The position numbers and the translations under genes are program-made. This document shows positions 31,593-38,368 of a stretch of DNA of 38,368 bases, piece after piece. The notes beneath the pieces are model-generated. The model was not told the origin of the DNA. It ran no database searches and saw nothing but the letters and a program-made list of their open reading frames with translations. Location: the NCBI GenBank assembly GCA_030446745.1, contig JAUJMS010000022.1:1-38368 (forward strand). The letters run 5' to 3'. Every line of letters starts with the position of its first letter. Within the stretch, counting starts at the first letter, position 1. The DNA comes from Egibacteraceae bacterium (GTDB taxonomy: Bacteria > Actinomycetota > Nitriliruptoria > Euzebyales > Egibacteraceae).

Positions 31593-33944
31593 ATGAAGCG
31601 ACGGCAGCCGGTCCCGCTCCCCCGGCACGACTACCCGGTGGAGGATTGGCGCCTGGTCGAGCGGCGCTTCGCCGAGCGCTACCTGCCGCGGACCGAGACG
31701 TTGTTCACCGTCGCCAACGGCTATCTCGGCCTGCGCGGCAACCACGAGGAGGGCCGCCCGGCCGACGAGCACAGCACCCTGATCAGCGGCTTCCACGAGA
31801 CGTGGCCGATCGTGCACGCCGAGGCAGCCTTCGGCCTGGCCAAGCTCGGCCAGACGATCGTCGACGTGCCGGACGCCAAGATCATCAAGCTCTACGTCGA
31901 CGACGAGCCGCTGTTCCTCCCCACCGCCTACCTCACCGCCTACGAGCGTGTCCTGGACTTCCGCGCCGGAGTGCTGGAGCGGTCGCTGGTGTGGGAGACG
32001 GCCTCCGGTAAGCAGGTCGAGGTGCGCTCACGCCGGCTGGCGTCACTGAGCTCCCGGCACCTCGCGGCGTTCGTGTTCGAGGTGACGCTGCTCAACGCCG
32101 ACGCCCCCGTCGTCATCTCCTCCCAGCTGGTCAACCGCGAGGACGCCGGCGCCCCCGACGACCGGCCCGGCGAGTTCGACCCGCGCGTGCGCAAGCTCGA
32201 CCGCCGGGTGCTGGAGAACGTCATCCGCAGGCCCGACGAGCAGCGGCTGCTGCTGGGCTACCGCACGGCCAGCAGCGGCATGACGCTGGGCTGCGGCGTC
32301 GACCACGTCATGGACACCGCCTGCGCCTACCAGGTGGTCAGCGAGGCCAACGGCGACGTCAGCAAGGTCGCGTTCCTCGTGGAGGGGACCGCGGGCACCC
32401 CCATCCGCCTCACGAAGTTCGCCAGCTACCACACTTCGCGCAGCGTCCCGCCGCGCGAGCTGATCGACCGCGCCGACCGGGTGCTGCGCCGCGCCGTCAC
32501 CGGTGGGATGCACAACCTGCTGGAGTCCCAGCGCGAGATGCTCGACGCCTTCTGGGACCGCAGCGACGTCGAGGTCGACGGCGACCCGCACGTCCAGCAG
32601 GCGATCCGCTGGAACCTGTTCCAGCTGTTCCAGGCGGCGGCCCGGGCCGAGGGCAGCGGCATCCCCGCCAAGGCCCTGTCGGGCCACGGCTACGAGGGCC
32701 ACTACTTCTGGGACATGGAGCTGTTCGTCCTGCCGTTCCTGTGCTACACCGAGCCTCGGATCGCCAGGAACCTGCTGCGGTTCCGCTACAGCATGCTGCC
32801 CAAGGCCCGCAAGCGCGCCGCCGAGGTCAACCAGGCCGGGGCGGTGTTCCCGTGGCGCACGATCAACGGCGAGGAGGCCTCGGCCTACTACCAGGCGGGC
32901 ACGGCGCAGTACCACCTCAACGCCGATATCGTCTACGCGCTCAAGCGCTACGTCGACGTCACCGACGACACCGGCATCCATGCCGAGTTCGGGGGAGCTG
33001 CTCGTCGAGACCGCGCGGCTGTGGGTGGACCTCGGCTTCTACGACGACGACGGGGGTTCCACCTGCACGCCGTCACCGGCCCCGACGAGTACACGACCGT
33101 CGTCAACGACAACGCCTACACCAACCTCATGGCCCGGCTGAACCTGCGCTACGCGGCTCGGGTGCTGCGGGAGCTGCGTGACGCCGACCCCTACCGCTAC
33201 GAGGTGCTGCGCAGCGACGTCGACCTGCGCGACGACGAGATCGACGCGTGGGCTCGGGCCGCCGAGGCGATGCACGTCCCGTATGACCCCAAGCGCGGCA
33301 TCATCCCGCAGGACGCGCAGTTCCTCGACCGTGAGCGGTGGGACTTCGACAGTACGCCGCCGGACAAGTACCCGCTGCTGCTGCACTACCACCCGCTGGT
33401 GATCTACCGCCACCAGGTCATCAAGCAGGCCGACGTCATCCTGGCGATCTTCCTGCTCGGCAAGGACTTCAGCGTCGAGCAGAAGCGGCGCAACTTCGAC
33501 TACTACGACCCTTTGACGACGAGCGACTCGTCGCTGTCCCCGCCGGTGCACTGCATCGTCGCCGCGGAGATCGGCGACCAGACGACGATGGAGCACTTCC
33601 GCCTCGCCTTGCTCATGGACCTCGCCGACGTGTCGTCCAACACCGCCGACGGCGTGCACGTCGCGTCGACCGGCGGCGTGTGGATGGCACTCGTGTACGG
33701 GTTCGGCGGGCTGCGCGACTTCGGCGGTCGTATCAGCTTCGACCCGTGCCTGCCGCCGGCGTGGTCAGGCCTGCGGTTCCCGCTGCGCATCCGCGGCCAG
33801 CGCGTGGACGTCGACCTGACCGCCGAGCGCCTGCGCCTGGTGCTGACGGAGGGTGGCGGACTGGACCTCACGGTCCGCGGCGAGGCGCTGAAGCTGACGC
33901 CGGGCGAGCCGGTCACCGTCGACCTGGGCTGTCGTGATGCGTGA
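31593..33944 (+). CDS. glycoside hydrolase family 65 disaccharide phosphorylase (trehalose/kojibiose/maltose type)
   Basis: A 783-residue protein from ATG 31593. Typical GH65 blocks: TVANGYLGLRGNHEEGRPAD, LISGFHETWPIVH, SGHGYEGHYFWDMELFVLPF, the phosphate/sugar region KARKRAAEVNQAGAVFPWRT, the catalytic acid Glu in HAVTGPDEYTTVVNDNAYTN and YHPLVIYRHQVIKQADVI. The stretch 32991-33056 reads in the wrong frame; a surplus G in the run 32991-32995 and a missing G in the run 33052-33056 would restore ELLVETARLWVDLGF. Two compensating homopolymer errors are likely. The enzyme splits a glucose disaccharide with phosphate to give beta-glucose 1-phosphate, which the coupled mutase behind it would use. 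The exact linkage specificity cannot be read from motifs. Confidence 0.92.
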   Translation: MKRRQPVPLPRHDYPVEDWRLVERRFAERYLPRTETLFTVANGYLGLRGNHEEGRPADEHSTLISGFHETWPIVHAEAAFGLAKLGQTIVDVPDAKIIKLYVDDEPLFLPTAYLTAYERVLDFRAGVLERSLVWETASGKQVEVRSRRLASLSSRHLAAFVFEVTLLNADAPVVISSQLVNREDAGAPDDRPGEFDPRVRKLDRRVLENVIRRPDEQRLLLGYRTASSGMTLGCGVDHVMDTACAYQVVSEANGDVSKVAFLVEGTAGTPIRLTKFASYHTSRSVPPRELIDRADRVLRRAVTGGMHNLLESQREMLDAFWDRSDVEVDGDPHVQQAIRWNLFQLFQAAARAEGSGIPAKALSGHGYEGHYFWDMELFVLPFLCYTEPRIARNLLRFRYSMLPKARKRAAEVNQAGAVFPWRTINGEEASAYYQAGTAQYHLNADIVYALKRYVDVTDDTGIHAEFGGAARRDRAAVGGPRLLRRRRGFHLHAVTGPDEYTTVVNDNAYTNLMARLNLRYAARVLRELRDADPYRYEVLRSDVDLRDDEIDAWARAAEAMHVPYDPKRGIIPQDAQFLDRERWDFDSTPPDKYPLLLHYHPLVIYRHQVIKQADVILAIFLLGKDFSVEQKRRNFDYYDPLTTSDSSLSPPVHCIVAAEIGDQTTMEHFRLALLMDLADVSSNTADGVHVASTGGVWMALVYGFGGLRDFGGRISFDPCLPPAWSGLRFPLRIRGQRVDVDLTAERLRLVLTEGGGLDLTVRGEALKLTPGEPVTVDLGCRDA

Positions 33945-34668
33945 GCTCGACCCCTTCGACGCGGTCCTGTTCGACCTCGACGGGGTGCCTACGAGCACGG
34001 CAGCGCAGCACTTCGCCGCGTGGAAGCAGATGTTCGACGGGTTCTTGTGGGACCGGGCGCAGCGACGACACGAGCGGTTCCTGCCCTTCGAGCAGGACGA
34101 CTACAACCGTCACGTCGACGGGATGCCCCGTTATGACGGCGTGCGGGCGTTCCTGCGCTCGCGCGATCTCACCTTGCCCGAGGGAGCGCCGGACGACCCG
34201 GTCGACGCCGAGACGGTGCACGGCCTGGGCAACCGCAAGAACGCCCTGGTCAACGAGATCATCCGCACGCAGGGTGCCCACGCCTACCCGGGCTCGGTGG
34301 CGCTGCTGGAACGCCTGCACGAGCGGGGCGTGCCGCTGGCGGTGGTGTCGTCGAGCCGCAACTGCTCGCTCGTGCTCGACGTCAGCGGGCTCACCCGGTT
34401 CTTCTCCGCCCAGGTCGACGGCGAGGTCGCCGGCGACCTGGGACTGCCCGGCAAGCCCGCGCCGGACACGTTCCTGGAGGCGGCGAGACGGCTCGGCGTA
34501 CCGGCGGCCCGGGCGGTGGTCGTCGAGGACGCGCTGTCGGGCGTCCAGGCGGGCCGCCGCGGCGGGTTCGGGCTCGTCGTCGGCGTCGACCGCACCGGCC
34601 AGGCGGACGCCCTGCGCGACCACGGCGCCGACACCGTCGTCGCCGACCTCGCCGAGCTCCTGGAGTGA
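33937..34668 (+). CDS. beta-phosphoglucomutase-type HAD phosphatase
   Basis: A 243-residue HAD protein. ATG 33937 (GTG 33934 also possible) overlaps the GH65 stop by 8 nt, so the two are co-translated. Motif 1 is AVLFDLDGVPTST with nucleophile Asp and acid/base Asp; the cap has FLPFEQDDYNRHVDGMPRYD; motif 2 Ser is in VVSSSRN, motif 3 Lys in GLPGKPAPDTFLEAA, and motif 4 in VVVEDALSGVQAGRRGG. This is the beta-PGM subfamily fused or paired with GH65 enzymes in many bacteria. It would convert beta-glucose 1-phosphate to glucose 6-phosphate, completing phosphorolytic use of the disaccharide. It converges on the AlkB-type gene with 10 nt between stops. Confidence 0.93.
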   Translation: MRELDPFDAVLFDLDGVPTSTAAQHFAAWKQMFDGFLWDRAQRRHERFLPFEQDDYNRHVDGMPRYDGVRAFLRSRDLTLPEGAPDDPVDAETVHGLGNRKNALVNEIIRTQGAHAYPGSVALLERLHERGVPLAVVSSSRNCSLVLDVSGLTRFFSAQVDGEVAGDLGLPGKPAPDTFLEAARRLGVPAARAVVVEDALSGVQAGRRGGFGLVVGVDRTGQADALRDHGADTVVADLAELLE

Positions 34669-34678
34669 CCCGGCGCGC

Positions 34679-35284
34679 TCACGGGCCGGCGGCTGCGTCG
34701 GGGCGCGTCTTCGTCCAGCGGTCGGGGTTGCGCAGCGTCCGGAAGGTGATCGAGTAGCGCAGCGCGGGGACGGCGGGGATGCTGTGCTGCCAGCTGGAGC
34801 GGGCGGCGCCGGCGAGGACGTAGGCCGAGCGGCGCGCCAGGCCCAACTCGAACACCCGCCGTTGAGGTCCCGAGCCGCGCTGGAAGCGCATGACGCAGTC
34901 GCCCCCCAGGCACACCCCGACGACGCGGGCGCCGAACATGGGCGCGTCGCGGTGCCAGCCGATCGTCGCCCCGGGGGGGTAGCGGTTCACGAGGACCTGG
35001 AGCAGCTCGCGCGAGGGGATGCCGGCGAGCTCGGCGCAGCGCTCGCGCAGCCACTCCAGCGCCGCCGGCAGCGGCTCGGCGGGCGTCAACTCCCACGACT
35101 CGTAGCCGTAGTCGAACCCGAAGTGGCGCACCGTGCGGCGGGCGGTCTGGCCCCGCATCCGGACCTCGCCGAACTCCAGGTCCTCCAGCAGCGAGATCAC
35201 CGCCCGCTCCTCGGCGTCGCTGAGAAAGTCAGGCCGGTAGACCAGCCCCTCGGGCCGCTCCACCGTCCCGCGCATCGCCGCCAT
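34679..35284 (-). CDS. AlkB-family 2-oxoglutarate/Fe(II) dioxygenase
   Basis: A 201-residue protein from ATG 35284 (ATG 35275 also in frame). The fold is that of AlkB: LVYRPDFLSDAEERAVISLL, the nucleotide-recognition strand VRMRGQTARRTVRHFGFDYG, substrate/cofactor blocks LVNRYPPGATIGWHRDAPMF (iron ligands HxD) and the distal His in SSWQHSIPAV, then RYSITFRTL, whose Arg residues bind 2-oxoglutarate. Members remove alkyl groups from DNA or RNA bases by oxidation; this form resembles the compact bacterial DUF/ALKBH-type group rather than E. coli AlkB itself. It is transcribed from its own leaderless promoter (TACCGT 7 nt upstream), with a strong hairpin separating it from the upstream gene. Confidence 0.9.
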   Translation of the reverse strand: MAAMRGTVERPEGLVYRPDFLSDAEERAVISLLEDLEFGEVRMRGQTARRTVRHFGFDYGYESWELTPAEPLPAALEWLRERCAELAGIPSRELLQVLVNRYPPGATIGWHRDAPMFGARVVGVCLGGDCVMRFQRGSGPQRRVFELGLARRSAYVLAGAARSSWQHSIPAVPALRYSITFRTLRNPDRWTKTRPDAAAGP

Positions 35285-35291
35285 GGCGCAG

Positions 35292-35297
35292 ACGGTA
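35292..35297 (-). promoter_or_regulatory. -10 box of leaderless promoter for the AlkB-type gene
   Basis: TACCGT on the minus strand, 7 nt (CTGCGCC) before ATG 35284, with no ribosome binding site. Confidence 0.5.
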
Positions 35298-35363
35298 GCC
35301 CCTGCGTCCGGCGTGGTGCCGCCTGGTGCTCGTCGCCCGGTCGCCGTCGAACCCCGGCGGGCA

Positions 35364-35398
35364 GCCGCCGGCGACCGGATGGCTCGGTCGCCGGCGGC
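35364..35398 (-). terminator. strong 13-bp hairpin after the choice-of-anchor-B gene
   Basis: GCCGCCGGCGACC (35364-35376) and GGTCGCCGGCGGC (35386-35398) are exact complements across a 9-nt loop: the longest perfect inverted repeat I found in the window. It lies 17 nt beyond the minus-strand stop at 35416 and before the AlkB promoter. No T tract. Confidence 0.6.
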
Positions 35399-35415
35399 CT
35401 GTGCGTTCGCGGAGG

Positions 35416-36720
35416 CTAGGAGCGGGGTCGGAGCACGAACAGGCCGCTGTCGATGCTGCTGACCACGACGTTGCCGGAGGAGAAGAACGGATAGTTGCTC
35501 CAGGTCCCGCCGTACTCGTCGACGTCGCTGGCGGGGAAGACGTCGAAGAACGCCGTCTCCGACAGCTGGCCATCGCGCAGCGAGAACTTGTCGTAGGTCA
35601 GGATCCGCAGGCCGGCGGTGTAGTTGGACTGGTACACGCGAGGGCCACGGATGTACAGGTTGTGGTCGATCGACGGGGTGTCGTGGAAGTACGGCGTCGG
35701 CGCGCCGGGGCTGGTGAGCTTGTCGACCGACATGATGTAGGTCGTCGTGCTCGGGACGGTGTTGCCGGTCTCGTCCAGCTCGTCGCCGAACAGGAACCAG
35801 CGCTGGTCGGGGGTCAACGACCCCTGGTGGGTGTACGCCGCGGTCGGGTAGCCGGTCCGCGACAGCATCTGCGGGTTGGCCTTGTCGGTCACGTCGACGA
35901 TCGTGACGGTGTCCTCGTTGGACGCGAAGCAGATCTCGCGCCGGCGGAAGCGGCCGTCGGGCCCGGAGTAGACGACACATTCGACGTCGTGGGTGTAGCC
36001 GTCGCCGGAGAAGCAGCCCGCGAACGTCGGGTTCTTCGGGGCGCGGATGTCGATCATGTGCAGCCCGCCGCCGCAGGTGTTCGTCCCGACGGCGTAGGCG
36101 TAGCCGGTGTCGGTGTTGACGGCGACGTTGTGGGCGTTGCTGAACTCGTCGTACACCGCGTCGGGCGCGAACACCGTCGGCGCTAGCGGAGCGTTGCGCA
36201 GGCGGGTCAGGTCGAACACCTGCATCCCGTGGTTGTCGTGCTCGGAGACGACGAACGCGTGGTTGCCGTACACCTTGATGTCGCGCCACAGCGGCAGGAT
36301 CAGCGCGGACTGGGTGACCATCTGGCCGACCACGACGGGGCTCGTCGCGTCGGTGACATCGACGAACGCGGTGCCGTTGCTCGTTCCCATGATGGCGTAC
36401 TCGCGCCCCGTCTTGGGATCGGTCCAGCCCCAGATGTCGTTGCCGGTCCCGCCGCCGAGCTCGGCCAGCGGCACGAAGCTCATGAGGTCGACGTCCTCGC
36501 ACGGGAAGATGCCGGCGGTGCCGTTCTCGCAGGCGGTGTAGCCCAGGCGCTCGGTCGCGACGGGCTGCAGGCCGCCGGTCTCCCCGAGCAGCGCGGCGGC
36601 CTTGCCGTCGTCGGGATCGTCGCCGTGAGCCGCGGCCGGTGATGCGACGGCCAGGACGAGCAGGAGCGCGGCGGCGAGGCCGACGAAGCTCAAGCGGGCG
36701 GGCGGGCGGATGGCGGTCAT
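35416..36720 (-). CDS. secreted choice-of-anchor-B / LVIVD-repeat beta-propeller protein
   Basis: A 434-residue exported protein. ATG 36720 (AAGGGA upstream) begins a signal peptide, RLSFVGLAAALLLVLAVASP, cut after AAAHG or nearby. The body repeats a propeller blade with the phrase xVxVYGNHAFVVSEHDNHGMQV, then ATSPVVVGQMVT, NPTFAGCFSGDGYTHDVECV, TVTIVDVTDKANPQMLSRTG and HDTPSIDHNLYIRGPRVYQS: the LVIVD/choice-of-anchor-B family pattern. Cys pairs (ACENGTAGIFPCED; NTCGGG; GCFSGDG) suggest disulfides outside the cell. No C-terminal anchor is visible in this copy; it ends FVLRPRS. Function is unknown. A second ATG at 36756 would add 12 polar residues. Confidence 0.85.
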   Translation of the reverse strand: MTAIRPPARLSFVGLAAALLLVLAVASPAAAHGDDPDDGKAAALLGETGGLQPVATERLGYTACENGTAGIFPCEDVDLMSFVPLAELGGGTGNDIWGWTDPKTGREYAIMGTSNGTAFVDVTDATSPVVVGQMVTQSALILPLWRDIKVYGNHAFVVSEHDNHGMQVFDLTRLRNAPLAPTVFAPDAVYDEFSNAHNVAVNTDTGYAYAVGTNTCGGGLHMIDIRAPKNPTFAGCFSGDGYTHDVECVVYSGPDGRFRRREICFASNEDTVTIVDVTDKANPQMLSRTGYPTAAYTHQGSLTPDQRWFLFGDELDETGNTVPSTTTYIMSVDKLTSPGAPTPYFHDTPSIDHNLYIRGPRVYQSNYTAGLRILTYDKFSLRDGQLSETAFFDVFPASDVDEYGGTWSNYPFFSSGNVVVSSIDSGLFVLRPRS

Positions 36721-36731
36721 CGACGTCCCTT

Positions 36732-36771
36732 CCTGTTGGGCTGGCTGCGGCCGCATCGCGCCCTGTTGGGC
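36732..36771 (-). repeat. two direct copies of a 10-mer, 30 nt apart
   Basis: CCTGTTGGGC occurs at 36732-36741 and 36762-36771 (minus strand GCCCAACAGG), each followed on the minus strand by a candidate start codon (ATG 36756 and ATG 36720). The copies may come from a small duplication of the 5' region or serve as repeated regulator sites. The remaining sequence up to the jetD stop (36886) holds no gene I can see. Confidence 0.3.
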
Positions 36772-36885
36772 GGCCCGCAGCGGTCACGGCGGTGCGCGGC
36801 GGCGGACCGCCAGGCGCGTTCGGTGCCTGTTTCGACACCGGCGGGCTGAATTCCTGCAAGCCGCGCCGGCCACGGCGGTGGCAAG

Positions 36886-38139
36886 TCAGGTGGCGAGGTC
36901 GGCGAGCAGGTCGTCGAGGACCAGCTCCTCCTCCACCCGCACGCCGGCGCAAACCATCGCGGGACGCAGCGCCGGATCCCAGCACGCACCCAGGTCGGGG
37001 CCTTCCAGCGGACGGCGGCTGCGCGACACCGCCGCTTGATAGTCGGTGGTCGCCATCCGCCACGGGTCGGCGCCGAAGCGCTCGGCGATGCGGTTGGCGA
37101 TACGCAGCCCCGGCCAGTCGAAGTCGCCGTGATGAGCCAGCCGCGCGCCGGCGCCGGCGAGCAGCCGCAGCAGGGTCGCCGCCGCCGTCGACGGCTGCCC
37201 GCCGGTGCACACCAGCGGTGCGGCGTGCGTGCCCAACCGGTCGGCCGCGGCGGCGACCACCGCGGGGTTCTCGCACACGAACACGCGGCGGCCCGCGACA
37301 GGGAGCCGGGGCCCGTCGCTCAGCAGCTGGCGCAGCGACAGGTGGACGGGCTGCCCGGCCTCCGCCCAGAGTCCGAGCACCCGGCCGCCCGCCGAGACGT
37401 CGTCGCCCGGCAGGCCGAACGTGAGCACGGGCGCGGCGAGCTCACCGACTCCGACCCCCGCGGCCGCCCAGACCTCCTCGCGCCAGCTGCCCGGAGTCTG
37501 GCCGTCGGCCCGCCGGCCGACGCCGGCGCGGACGGCCCACGCCCGGAGCACGAGCGTGGCGACAGGGCGGTCGTCGTCCAGGCCGTGCCCGTCGCCCAGC
37601 GTCTCGGCCGCCAGCCGGCCGCGGGGCACTCCATCTGCGGGAAGGCGGTCGATGACAGCCGCGGCGTCGCTCAACAGCGCCCGGGCCCGTGCCGGCTCAC
37701 CGGCCAGGCGCCGCAGCAGGCCGCTCGCCGCGACGTCGTCCAACCACGCCGTCAGGCCGACCGTCGCGGCCCAGCCCGCCACCTCCTCCACGACGGCCCC
37801 CCAGGCCCGCGCGCCGGCGGCGGCGGATGCGGCCCGGTCGGCTACCGGGCCGGCGAGGGCCTCGACGGCGGCCCTGAGGTCGGGGGCGACGCCTGCGCGC
37901 CGGAGGACCCCCTCGACGTCGGTCAAGGCGACCGAGACCGAGGCGGCGGGCCGGAGGGGCCGGCCCAGGAGCTCCGCGACGGCCGACCGCTCCGACACGG
38001 TCGCCGGTTGGCGGGTCACCGTGCCGGTCAGGGGGCGGCCGGCTGCCAGGCGCTCGCGCAGCCGCTCGACGAGCCAGGCGAGCTCAGGTCGGCCGAGCAG
38101 GCGTGCCAGCCGTTCGGCGTCGACGCTTCCACCGGTCAC
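36886..38139 (-). CDS. jetD: Wadjet (type II) nuclease subunit JetD, TIGR02679/DUF2399 family
   Basis: A 417-residue protein from GTG 38139, sharing GTGA with the end of jetC. The N-terminal half is the TIGR02679 region (DAERLARLLGRPELAWLVER; ATVSERSAVAELLGRPLRP; GRLAAETLGDGHGLDD). The C-terminal toprim-like domain has the acidic residue in RVFVCENPAVVAAAA, LVCTGGQPSTAA, and the DxD motif in AHHGDFDWPGLRIANRIAER. By the family's known role, JetD is the topoisomerase-VI-like nuclease that cuts closed-circular plasmid DNA loaded by the JetABC SMC complex. It is the last gene of the jetABCD order, transcribed leftwards. All expected motifs are intact. Confidence 0.9.
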   Translation of the reverse strand: MTGGSVDAERLARLLGRPELAWLVERLRERLAAGRPLTGTVTRQPATVSERSAVAELLGRPLRPAASVSVALTDVEGVLRRAGVAPDLRAAVEALAGPVADRAASAAAGARAWGAVVEEVAGWAATVGLTAWLDDVAASGLLRRLAGEPARARALLSDAAAVIDRLPADGVPRGRLAAETLGDGHGLDDDRPVATLVLRAWAVRAGVGRRADGQTPGSWREEVWAAAGVGVGELAAPVLTFGLPGDDVSAGGRVLGLWAEAGQPVHLSLRQLLSDGPRLPVAGRRVFVCENPAVVAAAADRLGTHAAPLVCTGGQPSTAAATLLRLLAGAGARLAHHGDFDWPGLRIANRIAERFGADPWRMATTDYQAAVSRSRRPLEGPDLGACWDPALRPAMVCAGVRVEEELVLDDLLADLAT

Positions 38140-38368
38140 GTGCTCCGATCACCGTTCGGCTGGGGTTCTCGCAGCGAGGGCAGCGCGGGCTCGACCCGGC
38201 TGCGCACGCGCCCGTCCCACTCCCAACGGCTGACGTGCACGGCGTCGATGCCGTCGCGACGGGCCAGCTGCGCGATCGCCAGGCCGGGAAGCGTCGGGTA
38301 GCAGCCCCACTCACGCTCGCTGGTCATGACGAAGTCGAGGTCGAACTCGGCCAGCAGGCCCATGCACT
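38136..38368 (-). CDS. jetC: Wadjet (type II) SMC-like ATPase JetC, C-terminal end (partial)
   Basis: The last 77 codons run in from the right edge and stop at TGA 38136-38138. GLLAEFDLDFVMTSEREWGC, then PGLAIAQLARRDGIDAVHVS and RWEWDGR, are the signature C-terminus of the TIGR02680 family, the large coiled-coil SMC-like ATPase of type II Wadjet. The DFVMTSER part follows the Walker B/D-loop region, which is outside the window, as are jetA and jetB. It overlaps the jetD start by 4 nt, so the two are translated together. Confidence 0.88.
   Translation of the reverse strand, partial: CMGLLAEFDLDFVMTSEREWGCYPTLPGLAIAQLARRDGIDAVHVSRWEWDGRVRSRVEPALPSLREPQPNGDRST

Noticed and set aside
34679..37276. 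865-codon minus-strand frame spanning AlkB and the region upstream
   Set aside because: Only the last 201 codons are a real protein (AlkB). The rest is an alternative frame across the choice-of-anchor-B gene and jetD.
1..38368. tRNA or rRNA genes, CRISPR arrays, insertion sequences, integrases
   Set aside because: I looked for tRNA arms ending in CCA-type acceptor stems, regular spaced repeats and transposase or integrase motifs on both strands and saw none. A covariance-model scan would be needed to exclude small RNAs.

Overview
The window is very G+C-rich bacterial DNA with dense coding on both strands, many GTG/TTG starts and a very strong third-position G/C bias. Gene content points to an actinobacterium (Actinomycetota): an F420-type LLM oxidoreductase, a Phage_holin_3_6/DUF3618 pair, a Stf0-type sulfotransferase, a type II Wadjet module and start codons lying 6-9 nt behind a -10 box (leaderless mRNAs). 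A deep-branching lineage such as Nitriliruptoria is possible, but I cannot place it from sequence alone. No tRNA, rRNA, CRISPR array, transposase or integrase was recognised.

Layout. 1-5.5 kb: tail of an alpha-hydroxy-acid oxidase, a ChaB/Rho-N protein, a stand-alone acyl carrier protein with an ArsR regulator, and a divergent signalling pair (CHASE3-HAMP-SpoIIE phosphatase and a membrane histidine kinase) with an amidohydrolase coupled to the kinase. 5.5-10.9 kb: an LLM oxidoreductase, a secreted Fn3/lamin-tail/RlpA protein, a YiiM-like MOSC protein, a truncated VOC gene, an overlapping small-protein/nucleotidyltransferase-like pair, a 23-residue ORF and a VTT/DedA membrane protein. 10.9-15.7 kb: two convergent sorbosone-dehydrogenase-like beta-propeller genes, both broken by frameshifts. 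One begins with a DUF3618-like segment and lies behind a holin-family gene. A DUF1440-like membrane protein and a gene-poor stretch follow. 15.7-19.7 kb: short-chain dehydrogenase, small membrane protein, YqgE, YbaK-type deacylase, two-domain VOC protein and MsrA.

20.0-26.9 kb is one long plus-strand run: a complete carbohydrate-type ABC importer (lipoprotein, two permeases, ATPase), a PHP metallohydrolase and a secreted PLC/GDPD-like protein. It meets a GH38 alpha-mannosidase tail to tail. 29.8-34.7 kb: Stf0 sulfotransferase (frameshifted), Mut7-C RNase-type protein, and a coupled GH65 disaccharide phosphorylase and beta-phosphoglucomutase. Together these suggest a glycan or disaccharide uptake and breakdown region. 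34.7-38.4 kb: AlkB-type dioxygenase, a secreted choice-of-anchor-B propeller protein, and the end of a type II Wadjet anti-plasmid operon (jetC tail and complete jetD) running off the right edge.

Several genes (10.9-13.9, 17.2-18.8, 29.2-30.4 and 33.0 kb) carry one or more single-base frame breaks. Several fall in G or C runs, and protein identity continues across them in another frame. I read most of these as sequence or assembly errors rather than true gene decay.
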